A stretch of DNA of 53,378 nucleotides from Botryococcus braunii (lineage: Eukaryota > Chlorophyta > Trebouxiophyceae). The stretch's first letter is position 1, and each line of letters begins with the position of its first letter. The position numbers were made by a program, and so were the translations under genes. The notes beneath the pieces are model-generated. The model saw only the letters and a program-made list of their open reading frames with translations, searched no databases and was not told the origin of the DNA. Of the stretch, positions 19,914 through 30,179 are shown one piece after another. The DNA lies in the NCBI GenBank assembly GCA_002005505.1, contig KV908716.1, forward strand, positions 2,409-55,786, in the 5' to 3' direction.

Positions 19914-21812
19914 ATGTGTAAGCGTGTGGATGTGGAGGTGAACCGGAAGCTCAGACAATGTGAGAAACCTCCTGATTATGGATGCTTACCCGGAGGTACC
20001 TGTGTCTGGGAGGAAGATGTGAGTGTGCGAGACAGCAAACTGAGCAGTGCAAAGTGCGAATCTAAGGGAGAGAGAAGCATGAGAGAAAGTTCTGATCCCA
20101 CTGAGAGAAAAGCTAGCTGTAGTGCGGCGAGTGTCAGTGGAAGAGTAGTGGGTTCTGAGGGTGCAGCCAACAACTCTCCCAAGGGTAAGGGAGAGGAGGG
20201 GAAGCACACTGGTGTTAGATTTGGTAAAATCCATGTTCCCTCTAACCTAAGGGAAGCTCAGATGTTCCCTCAGTGGGAATATTGGAAGGCTGCTATGCAA
20301 GAAGAGCAGAATTCCTTAGTAACCCATGAAGTTATGGAATATTTTCCTAGACCTCATGGGCACAAGGTGATACCGGTTCACTGGATTTTCTCAGTGAAAA
20401 TGGATGCACATGGCAACGTTGTGAGATTCAAGGCAAGATTGGTTGCTCAGGGATGTAGACAAATTCCTGGAGTAGATGTCATGGAGGTATTCGCACCAAC
20501 TAGCAGCTATGGAGCTAGGAGAGCCCTGCTAGCGGTGGCTGCCAGGGAAGGTTGCGAGATTCATCAGGTAGATGTTAAGACAGCCTTTCTTAATGGTGAG
20601 CTGGAGGAAGAAGTGTATGTAACACAACCTCCAGGGTTTGAGAATGGCGATCGCAATACAGTGTGTCGACTTAAAAAGGCACTCTATGGCCTTAAGCAGG
20701 CCCCACGTGCCTGGTACAAGACCCTTAATGACAAACTTGAAGTCATGGGGTATGAGGTGTGCAAGAGTGATGCTGGAGTTTATGTGATATGCTCTGAGGA
20801 TGGAGGTAAATCTTACGTGCTGATTTATGTAGATGATCTCTTGATTGTTTCCAAGGGCATGTCAGAGGTGAAGAGAGTGAAAGAGCTCCTTAAGAAAGAA
20901 TTCACCATCCATGATCTGGGGGAGGTGAAGGATCTCTTAGGTTGTCAAGTCATGAGAGATAGAGAGAAGGGGTTAATCTCCCTGAGTTGCATTCCTAAGA
21001 TAGATGCACTTGTGGAGAAGTCTGGTCTTGATCTTGAGTCAGTTGAGCCCGATACCCCAATGACAAAAGATTTTGTAATGTCCCAGATGCCTGCACCAAA
21101 GGATGGGAGTGATAGTATTGGTGCTGGGAGTGTTCTGCCTCCTGGTCACCGATATTGTGAGTCAGTTGGGTCACTGCTCTACATAGCTAACACCACTCGT
21201 CCTGATATATCCCAGGCTGTAGGAGTACTGTCGAGGTACAGGATGTCACCCACAACAGGACACAGGAATGAGGCTATCCGTGTGTTGAAATATCTTAAGG
21301 GAACCCGAGACCTGGTTCTGATCCTTGGTGGAAAAGAAAGAGAGTCGGAGGGATATGTTGATGCTGATTACGGTGGAGATCAAGACCACCGTTTCTCCAC
21401 CACCGGCTTCGTCCTCACAGTGTTTGGAGGAGCAGTTGTGTGGGGAAGTAAAAAGCAATCTGCTGTGGCTACTTCTACAGTAGAAGCAGAGTTCATGGCA
21501 GCAAGTGCTGTTGTGAAGGAAGCTAATTGGCTGAGGGGATTCCTGGAGGAAATTGTTGTGTTACCCTGGATAGTGAAGATACTTTGTGATAACCAAGGGT
21601 GCATCAACCACCTCAGGAATCCAGTGTATTCTAAACATACCAAGCACATTGCAATTAGCTGTCACTTTGCACGTGAAGCTATTGCAAAGGGGCAGGTTGA
21701 CTTCAAATATATTCAATCTGCCAGAAATGTGGCTGACATCTTTACCAAACCACTTCTGAGATTAGTGTTTCAGGGTCATCGAGACTCACTGGGTCTTGCC
21801 AAGTTCTGGTGA
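19914..21812 (+). CDS. Copia-A reverse transcriptase and RNase H
   Basis: ATG at 19914 lies in the continuous pol frame, so it may be an internal Met. After the cysteine motif and a Ser/Lys-rich stretch come the RVT_2 domain: WKAAMQEEQNSL, VRFKARLVAQGC, IHQVDVKTAFLNGELEEEVYVTQPPGF, LKKALYGLKQAPRAWY and the catalytic YVDDLLIVSK. RNase H follows with TRPDISQAVGVLSRY, GYVDADYGGD, STVEAEFMAAS, CDNQGCINHLRNP, HTKHIAI and the end ADIFTKPLLR. No break in 632 codons. It copies the RNA and removes the template strand. Confidence 0.93.
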   Translation: MCKRVDVEVNRKLRQCEKPPDYGCLPGGTCVWEEDVSVRDSKLSSAKCESKGERSMRESSDPTERKASCSAASVSGRVVGSEGAANNSPKGKGEEGKHTGVRFGKIHVPSNLREAQMFPQWEYWKAAMQEEQNSLVTHEVMEYFPRPHGHKVIPVHWIFSVKMDAHGNVVRFKARLVAQGCRQIPGVDVMEVFAPTSSYGARRALLAVAAREGCEIHQVDVKTAFLNGELEEEVYVTQPPGFENGDRNTVCRLKKALYGLKQAPRAWYKTLNDKLEVMGYEVCKSDAGVYVICSEDGGKSYVLIYVDDLLIVSKGMSEVKRVKELLKKEFTIHDLGEVKDLLGCQVMRDREKGLISLSCIPKIDALVEKSGLDLESVEPDTPMTKDFVMSQMPAPKDGSDSIGAGSVLPPGHRYCESVGSLLYIANTTRPDISQAVGVLSRYRMSPTTGHRNEAIRVLKYLKGTRDLVLILGGKERESEGYVDADYGGDQDHRFSTTGFVLTVFGGAVVWGSKKQSAVATSTVEAEFMAASAVVKEANWLRGFLEEIVVLPWIVKILCDNQGCINHLRNPVYSKHTKHIAISCHFAREAIAKGQVDFKYIQSARNVADIFTKPLLRLVFQGHRDSLGLAKFW

Positions 21813-21830
21813 GGAAAAGGCAAGGGGAAG

Positions 21831-22522
21831 TGTTGTAATAGATGAGTTAGTTGTGCCTTTCCCTCAGTTGAGTAATAGTGGCTTTTCCGTCAGTGACAAT
21901 AATAAATGACTAATATGGGCGAAACTGCAAAGACATCTTGGTTATGATCAATTTGAATGTAGATAGAGATAACGCAAGTTACAGACACGTTTAGTGCAGG
22001 AAGGTAGTGGTGCTAGCACGGAGAGGCAAGGCACTTGTTTGGGACTACACAAGCACTCCGGGTGTTTCCTTGAGGTTGCCCAATCAGTCCTTGATTGTTC
22101 ATGTCCTGGACTCTACTCTTCGTCACACAGTAGAGCGGACCTTGACTCACACCCTCCGTGCCGCCACTGCACAGGTAACGTGATTGTGAATAGAATAGGA
22201 GATTTGAGGCTCTGTTAGCCTTAGTATTTCATGTTATGTGTACGTGCTTGGCTATCTTATCATCGGACAATGAGATTGATCCTTTCTGAGTACGTACCAG
22301 TTAGGGTAGTTTGAATTCCGTTGTTAAGAGAGAGCAAGTGAGCAATTGTAATAGACTTGTTTGGGACTACACAAGCACTCCGGGTGTTTCCTTAAAGTTG
22401 CGCAATCAGTCCTTGATTGTTCATGTCCTGGACTCTACTCTTCGTCACACAGAAGAGCGGACCTTGACTCACACCCTCCGTGCCGCCACTGCACAGGAAT
22501 ACGCCAAGCCCATAACCTAACA
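21831..22522 (+). repeat. 3' LTR of copia-A
   Basis: 692 bp after a polypurine stretch (aaggcaaggggaag), starts TGTTGTAATAG, ends CCTAACA, then ATTTT. Two direct 143-bp units at 22033-22175 and 22355-22497 make the LTR internally duplicated. Confidence 0.95.
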
Positions 22523-23330
22523 ATTTTCAACTACGTCCGCAAATGGAACGCGCACAAGGGCTGTTCAGACCAACGGATGCAGAGTGCAACAACCGGCAGT
22601 CTGATGGACTGACTCGTGCCCAGCGACGCGAGCAACGAGTTGCTGCTAGAGAACTCCTGCTGCCACAGGAGGAGGGAGAGGGCAGAGAGCGAGAGGGGAT
22701 AACTGTTGGTGACACACTGTCACAGGGACCAGGGGAAGTGTAGTTAGAAGGTACTCAACATGAGGGGCATGACCTGCATGTTAGTGCAGTGAGGGGGGCA
22801 GCTTCCAAAAAGGCTGCAAATGGTTCCGGGGAGCCGAGTCGTATGGGTGGGTCTTGTCCAGTTCATGAGAGAAATGTGAGAGATGTGACCACCTCGAGCT
22901 TCACTGGCCTCCCCTCCAGTCAGGGCATTCCTGGACGGGATAGTGGTGGCAGCCACAGGACTGGGAGAAGGTTACAAACAGGTCTCGGATCCAGCCAGAC
23001 CTGTTTGTGAGAGGGATGCTGGGTCAGCATCCCAGCATCACTGTAAGAGACGAGAGGAGGAGGCGTATCAGGAGCACGGACATTGTGAAGACCTACCAAA
23101 TTACAAGTGCTCGCTGAGAGGTGCCTGTGCCTAAGAATGTATTTTAGTAAGCTTAGAAGGTCAACCTGCAAGAGCTACAAGAAAAATATTTAAAAAAATT
23201 ATAGATAGGTTTAAATATACCTGGTGTTATTTTTACAGACAGTGATGCTTGGTCTATGGATGATGGAGGATGATGTCAGGGATGTGAGGTCAGAGTCTGC
23301 AGTGTGTAGTGTATTAGAAGGAGGTTGCCG
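22523..23330 (+). pseudogene. Old copia-A element, right part (linker after integrase)
   Basis: Picks up exactly where 5498 stopped (after one ATTTT copy) and parallels the younger element's linker: DGLTRAQRREQRVAARELLLPQE, GDTLSQGPGEV, then the segment with one PNYKC-x4-GAC motif near 23131. Several stops and shifts are present. An extra block of about 120 bp (23131-23253) interrupts it, after which the match resumes (gaggatgatgtcaggga). It ends near 23330 against copia-B; its RT and 3' LTR are not in the window. Confidence 0.8.
23131..23253 (+). other. AT-rich insert with intron-like ends in the old copia
   Basis: About 120 bp absent from the younger copia. It contains GTAAGC (23147) and, 90 bp on, TTATTTTTACAG (ending 23238), like plant splice sites. 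No clear target duplication. It may be a small unknown insertion. Confidence 0.35.
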
Positions 23331-23339
23331 TAACTTTCA

Positions 23340-24609
23340 GCAGTCCGTTTGCATGCAGAAGGTCGTATCTGTCAACGCACACCCTGAACGTTAATGTTCT
23401 GTCTATATCAGTACACTTGCTGCCATCTAGACCTGCCGACTGCTCTCTTGTTGGGCGCCCTTAGCCCACAGCAGTCTCAGGAGTTTTTCAGATCACGGCC
23501 ACTCCTTACCGTTCGCTACTATCTCGTGTGTACCCCTCAGCACACAGTAGCTCTCACTGTTCTCAACAGCAATAAACAAGCTTCCCAACTCCAGTATTTG
23601 TGTGCAAGGTGTCGTTTACCCAGAATCCACAATACTGAGCAATCATTCACAAGCTTGGAGCCTGAGCAAGATGCATTCCACATCTAAACGACTGTTACAT
23701 TGGGTAGATATATTTACATGTCAACGCACACCCTTAACGTCAATGTTCTGTCTAGATCAGTACACTTGCTGCCATCTAGACCTGCCTGCATCCCGGCCGT
23801 TACGTCTCCTGAGTGTTCGTGAACTCTCATTAAATATATCTAAACCATTATTCAAACAACAAATTGATTATCATCATGTATGTACATACCGACTGCTCTC
23901 TTGTTGCCCACAGCAGTCTCGAGAGTTTTCAGATCACGGCCACTCCTTACCGTTCTGTACACACATGTGAAACCATCAGTTCTCTTAACCACAACAGTTA
24001 TTCTAAGCAGCAGAAGCTTGTTTGCAATGCGTGGCAGCACTCACCGCTACTATCTCGTGTGTACCCCTCAGCACATAGTAGCTCTCACTGTTCTCAACAG
24101 CAACAAACAAGCTTCCCAACTCCTATTCATTAAACACATTCATCACCACAAGATCAATGTTGTTATCAGCACATAAGCATCTAAACCCTACGATCGCAGC
24201 CAACTGGCTGCGACCGTTATGATACCGCAGATCGCAAACTTACCAGTGTTTGTGTACAAGCTGACTTGGCCCTACTGCCAACGTGTAACTCTATTGCTAC
24301 ACCAGGTGTTCTAATCAAGTATACGTGTACACTCTCAATGGAGTCTCTAACCTGTGAACAAGACGTCACTTGTCCAAGACCTGTACTGCACGAAGGTAGC
24401 TATATGGTCATCCTAGGTGGTCAACACACTCCATCCTACACACGCAAGCAGGCGTATCTGCTCCCTTGTACTCCACACGTGGAGAAGTTCAAGTCATACA
24501 ATGTTTTCTAAAACCACTTGGTAAACTGATATAGTCTTTGAACATTTGACCTTGTATCTAGGTACGTTTGCCATACCGTAACCATACGTACTTATCAGTT
24601 TACACAACA
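23340..24609 (-). repeat. Copia-B 3' LTR region with internal duplications
   Basis: Read on the minus strand, a polypurine tract (AAAAGGGGAAGAT) is followed by TGTTGTGTAAACTG, the LTR start, at 24609. The region to the left contains two diverged copies of the same blocks. One block (gtcaacgcacaccc...) lies at 23369-23437 and 23719-23787, a second (gactgctctcttgttg...) at 23438 and 23890, and a third (ctatctcgtgtgtacccc...) at about 23517 and 24046. No matching 5' LTR was found, so the left end is approximate. Confidence 0.55.
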
Positions 24610-24745
24610 ATCTTCCCCTTTTAGAAAACATTTATGACCAAGTTCAGATGTCTTTGAGTTTAAAATTTCCATTTAACACTACTCTTCCGGATCACACTCT
24701 GCAACCCATGAAGCCCTAAAGCCCTAGTGCTTCAAAGCTCAAGTC

Positions 24746-25328
24746 TCAACCCATTTTCAAGCTGTCTCGGTGCTTCAGGAAGGATGGCCTGGCCAAGGGT
24801 TTCGTGAATATATCAGCCACGTTGTCCTCGGTGTTAACATACACCGGCGTGATCTGACCCCACGCAACCTTTTCCCTCGCTTGATGGTAGCAAACACTAA
24901 TGTGTTTGGTGTATTAAGACAACACATGGTTCTGCAGATTAGCAATGCATCCCATGTTATCCATCCTCAACTCTACCCCTGACACTGGTTGACCAAGCTC
25001 CTCCAACAAGATCCCAAGCCATACTCCTTCTTTTATTGCATGGCTTGCCGCAATAAACTCGGCCTCAACAGTGGAAGTAGCAACGGATTGCTGCTTTTTG
25101 ATTCCCCACGACACTGCTCCTCCATTGAGCATGAACACAAAGCCTGTTGTTGACTTTCTAGAGTCAACATCACCAGCAAAATCTGAATCAACAAACCCAG
25201 CTAGACTTTGCTTCCCCTTTCCGCCATACACCAAGCCCATATCCTTAGTACCCAAAAGGTGCCTAACAATCCTCAACCCTGCACGCATATGTGCAGTGGT
25301 TGGTGCTGCACGATAACGAGCCAGCAGA
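24746..25328 (-). pseudogene. Copia-B RNase H
   Basis: Minus-strand frame: IVRHLLGTKDMGLVYGGKG, FVDSDFAGDVDSRKSTTGF, STVEAEFIAAS, LRMDNMGCIANLQN. A stop follows, then YTKHISVCYHQAREKV and NVADIFTKPLARPSFLKHRDS to a TGA at 24746-24748. Catalytic acidic residues are visible. The upstream end is cut at 25328 by the gypsy insertion and continues at 31824. Confidence 0.85.
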
Positions 25329-25333
25329 CTGAC

Positions 25334-25573
25334 TGTCGCAGACGATCAGCAAAGGTCCCAAAACCCGACTGCCACGATCCTTACATAATGGGGCTCCACC
25401 TCTCGCCCAAGGTCTCTATAACTCTAAACCCAAGCCTTTAGGTGCCTAGACTATCCTAACACCTCTCTATCTTGTCCAATCTCTGCCTGCACAGCAGCAC
25501 CACCGGTGCGCTACTGCACGTGTAACGCCGTTACGCGTCACGAGGTTCGCCCGATCGTTGAACCCATGTTACA
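25334..25573 (-). repeat. 3' LTR of gypsy-A copy 2
   Basis: 240 bp on the minus strand, starting TGTAACATGGG at 25573 and ending GCGACA at 25334. Strong match to 31579-31818 and to the LTRs at 5826 and 8314. Confidence 0.95.
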
Positions 25574-26072
25574 TCCTCCCCCTCCTATCTTGGACGTCCC
25601 GGCCAAGTAGGTAAGGAGACTAACCTAACCACCCAAGGCTTTACTTTGGTGCTTTAGAGACCGAGAGTCGCTAGTTCGGCGTCCCCAGCCCCAGCCGGAC
25701 CCCTTGTCCTGTCCAGTCCTTACATATCCAGTCCAGTCCGTGTATGTTCGTACATGTCCAGTCCGGTCCTTTACGCGAACCCGGGAACCGATACGGCAAC
25801 TAGTCCAGTCCTTTCCACTGGTCCTTTCCACATCACGATACATCAGGGTAAACACAAGTCGCGACACTCTACACATGTGTCCTGTCCAGGGTGAGCGGTT
25901 AGCACCGCACGCACCCGAGAGGGGCCACGCCCCTCACTCTCGTCCGTTCCCACGTCCGTTCCACTCCTAAGGTCTACCCATACTGGAGTACCCCCAAGGT
26001 GCACTCTGGTTGCCCACGTCCAGAGCTTCCCACAAAAGGAGCACCAAGGGGCCGACCCGACCTGCCAGGGCG
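25574..26072 (-). other. 3' untranslated region of gypsy-A copy 2
   Basis: Counterpart of 7814-8313 on the other strand. The same stem-loop (outer GGGTG/CACCC, inner GCGGT/ACCGC) is intact at 25889-25916 and the GGGGC/GCCCC hairpin lies just beside it (about 25919-25931). Confidence 0.75.
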
Positions 26073-29000
26073 TCAAGCACGCCTAGCACGCTTGCGTTGA
26101 GATGTAGCTTCCATTCCTGTCCGTTTAGCTTCCGACCCACGCCCCGTGGTTAGACTCCAGTACTGCTGTACTGCCTCTCGAGAATGCACTAAGTTTTCAT
26201 CAGGTTCCCAGGTATTATGGATGCTCTCATAGCCGGACCACTTAATAAGATACTCGCGCATTACTTTCTTGCCCCTAAGTTTCCGCTCTCTATGTGCAAG
26301 CACTGCCTCCACCTCATATTCTAGCTCACCATCTATGATTTCAGGAGGAGGTGGGGGTTGCACGCTTCCGTCAGTTTAAGGTTTGAGAAGGGAAACATGG
26401 AATACGTCGTGCGTGCGCATATGCCTAGGTAGCAGCAACTTAAATGCTACTGAGAAAATAACCCGGGTGACCGGAAAGGGGCCAATGTACCTTGGCAACA
26501 ATTTCTTAGTCCGGGAATGTATGAACTTAATATTCTTTGACGAAAGAAGGACTTGTTGACCTACCTCAAAGCCTAGTAGGTCCCGCCGCCTTTTATCGGC
26601 GTACGCCTTTTGTCTTTCTTGGGCTGCCTTAAGGCAAGTCCTGGCCCGTTCTATGCCCACCGCATACGTCTGACAAACTCAGCCGCAGCTGGAACATATT
26701 CTTGCTCGATACCACGACCAAGAACAGGTGCATCATAGATTTCTTGAAAAGGGATCACAGGGTCCTGCCCAAAAGTTAAGCGAATTGGAGTGGTATTGAT
26801 AGATTGATTGTAAGTATTATTATATGCGAACTCGGCCTCACACAAATGCTTATCCCAATCAGTCTGCCTCCCCCCCACATAATGCCGAAGGTAATCTTCC
26901 AAGATCCTGTTGATGCGTTCAGTCTGGCCGTCGCTCTGGGGGTGGAAAGCAGTAGACAAGGCGGACCGGCAACCCGTGAGCCTAAACAACTCCTGACAGA
27001 ACTTTCCCACGCAACGTGGGTCTCTATCTTAAACTATCTCACGGGGGGAACCCATGTTAAGTGAAGACACGCGTGCGCACGAGTTGAGCAATGTCGGCTG
27101 CGTCGGCCTCCTGTTACGTCGGCGCAAAATGGGCAAATTTAGATAATCTATCAACCCCAACCCAAATTGCATTGTACCCAGATTTGGTCGTAGGTAATCC
27201 CGTGATGAGATCCATGGACATGGACTCCCATTTTCGAGAAGGGATTTCTAAGGGGTTTAACAACCCTACAGGTAAGCCTGAAAAAGGTTTTACTCTTTGG
27301 CACGAGTCGCAATGAGCTACATAGTCAGTTACATCTGCATTTACCCCTGTCCACCACCAAGACCTGGCGACCAGCTCGATTGTCCTGTCCCGCCCTTGAT
27401 GACCCACTATTGGGGGTCCATGAAGATTTTCAAGTATTTCCCTACGGAGGTTCCTTTCCTCCCCGTCCACTGAAACGTAATGCGAGGGCACATACAAACG
27501 CGAGTTTTTATACCAGAACCCGTGCCGGTGGGAATTTCCGACGGTTTTGTTTACGCAAGAGCCATCCATCAGCTAAATAAGCATTCTTCAGAACCCGCAC
27601 CCATGCTTCCATTCCTTCCAGTTGCGAGGGTAGGGAGTGAGAGTCTGCAGCCTCCCCTGCCCCCATCATATCTGCTTCGACAAGGAGAGAGTGCCCCCCC
27701 AGATGTCCACCCGCCACGTTGGCCACGGCCAGGTTGGGACATCTCGAAAGTGGGTCTGCTGGGTTGCCAAGCCCAGGTGACCATTCCGACTTAATGTCAA
27801 ATTGTTGCAGATACACGGCCCACCGCGCCCTTCTGGGTGGACGGAGAGTTTGGGTTTGTAAAAAGCTGTTAGCCTTATGGTCAGTGACAACAACAAAGGA
27901 GGTGCCTAGGACATAGCAGCGCCACTCTTTCAAAGCATATAAGACTCCTAAAAGTTCTATTTCAGTTGTGCTATATCGCGCCTCAGCTGAATGGAAATAA
28001 GCGACCGGCTTGTGGTCTTATAATAAAACTGCACCAAGCTCCTATGTCACTAGCATCGGTAACGACACGGTACGGCTTTTGTGGATTTGGCAGTACCAAG
28101 GTGGGAGCATTGACTAAGGCATTCTTGAGACTATCAAATGAATGTTGCTCGGGGTTGCCCCAAATCCATGGAGTCTTGCCAGTTAGATGGGTGAGTGAGG
28201 CAGCTATCGTACTATAGTTTTTGACAAACTTGCGGAAGTAGTTGGCTAGCCCCAGAAATTGCTGTAATTGCGTCGCCGTAGTGGGAGTTGGCCAGCCCTT
28301 GATCGCTTTAACTTTAGCCGGATCCACTTTCAGCCCGTCCCGTCCAACAACAAGTCCCAAGTGACACAACTCTGACGTTAGGAAGTCACATTTGGATAAC
28401 TTAGCATACAGTTTCTGTTCACGGAGCCTCTCGAGCACCCGTGCCAAATGTTGGTAATGATCCTCTAAGGATTGACTATGGATTAACAAGTCATCTAGAT
28501 AAATAACGACGAAGCCTTCACGAATAAAGTCGTGAAATATTGAGTTCATCAACCTTTGAAAAGTTGACGGAGCATTCGTTAGCCCAAAGGGCAGAACCAA
28601 AAACTCATACGACCTAACAGGTGTCCTAAATGCTGTTTTGGGTACATCCGCCTCATGCAATCGTACTTTGTGGTAATCCGACAACAGGTCAAACGAAGTG
28701 AAATAGAGCCTTGTAGTTTATCTAGCAAATCGTCAATTCTTGGTAATGGATATTTGTCTTTCATTGTGAGATTATTGACCACTCGATATTCTATGACCAT
28801 TCGAAAATAACCATCTTTTTCCCTAACAAACAGAATTGGGCTGCCATAAGGAGAGGAACTAGGCCTAATGAACCCTTGGGTTAAGAGTTCCTCGACGAGC
28901 CGCCTACATTCTTTGACTTCAGGTTCAGCAAGCCTATAGGTGGGTCGGCACGGGGGTACATGGCGTGGTTCCATTGGTATAGTGCGAGCTACCCCCCTAT

Positions 29001-30141
29001 CTGGTGGGAACTCTGGCAGCTTATCTGGGAAAACATCTAGAAACTGCAACAGAAGTTCTCGCAGCTCCTTTGGTTTGCCAGTCATACTACCAATTGCATC
29101 CCGAGAGTTTAGGTCAAGGTCGGTGGCTTCATCCGTATCCCGTGGGGGAGGTTCTTCTTTCATGGTAGCCGAGGCCACCTTCCCCAATACAATCTCCTCC
29201 CATGACTGGTCCCTTCCATTCCCCATTGTCCCTTCCTTTGTCTCATCTCGCACGACTCCCCAAAACATTTGAGCACCCTTCCGTAAAGCCCTGTTTGCAC
29301 TTATTGCCGAAATAATCTTAGTATGATTTATTAGGCTTGTCTCGGGCACAATCTCATTATTTCGGAGAGTTATGTAGTGAGGAAAGTGGCCGGCTTCAAG
29401 TGCAAGGCATTTTGCGCGTAGTCTATGAATGCGCCCCGGTCTTTCAAGAAATCATTTCCTAAAATGACATCTATACCATCCAAGAGCCCTGTCACAGACT
29501 ATGAATTTCCTTTGTTCAACGTAAGTTCTTGACAAATGCAACCTTAAAGAAACAGTGCCGGCAGAGGTCATTGTTTGGCCATCCGCCAATTGGACAGACA
29601 CCGGAGTGTTCACCGGCCGTAGGCCTAAAGTGTGCACAAAAGACCTGCGCACAAATGTGTGGGTTGCCCCGGTATCTACCAGAGCGACTCCACTGACTCC
29701 CCCACACCTGACATTGAAGATGAAGGCAAGGTCTGGATGTGCTAGGGCCTGACAAAATGATATGCAATCAAAATGTCTGGGAGGTGCATAGTAAACGACA
29801 TAGGAACAGGGAATACTCCTATCTTTTTTCCCTTGCAGGAGCACACGCATGCCCTCCAAAAAGGGAAAAATGGTCGCACTTTTGGCAACTTTTGCCCCTA
29901 AGACAAAGCAAGCATGCATGTGAGGTGTCCCAAGTTGGTCTTCCCGAAAGCTTGATAATGTTTGTTCAACTTCCCCCCGTTTAACAACAACAAACTGTGG
30001 TAAGTGTGTACCATTGGGCTGAACGTCCAAAGAAGTGCTACAAGAAAATAAACAGTCTAAAAGTTGTCCCGCTTGCTGTTTTAAAGAAGAATAAAAATAA
30101 GGATAAGGAGAAAATGTGGTGAGGTATTGTTCCATGTTCAT
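26073..30141 (-). pseudogene. Gypsy-A copy 2 pol
   Basis: Fragments in at least five successive frames. The pre-protease domain and protease (GVALVDTGATHTFV) lie at 29452-30141 and the RT N-part ([26 protein letters not shown]) at 28579-29349. The RT C-part with IYLDDLLIHSQS and FLGLANYFRKFVKNY is at 27983-28684, and RNase H (VVTDHKANSF) at 27508-27933. Integrase HHCC and first Asp (27114-27569), then DGQTERINRIL (26651-27010), are followed by the C-terminal region (26376-26660) and the chromodomain with tail SQRKRARRA (26073-26363). The domain order is complete but the frame breaks make it non-functional. Confidence 0.9.
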
Positions 30142-30179
30142 GTTCTAGCCCGTCCCCGCCCTCTTCCGTAGCCCCGTCC

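Larger units (their letters stand above)
5504..22522 (+). mobile_element. Younger Ty1/copia element (copia-A), carrying two nested gypsy insertions
   Basis: Two 692-bp LTRs (5504-8929 once the gypsy insert and its duplicated CACAC are removed, and 21831-22522) begin TGTTGTAATAG and end CCTAACA. Both sides carry the duplication ATTTT (5499-5503 and 22523-22527). Order inside: PBS, an extra ORF, gag, protease, integrase, a linker, RT, RNase H, polypurine tract. Integrase before RT is the copia order. I see about eight differences between the LTRs, so it is fairly young. It has a gag/pol frame shift and four internal stops, so this copy is probably not autonomous. Confidence 0.93.
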
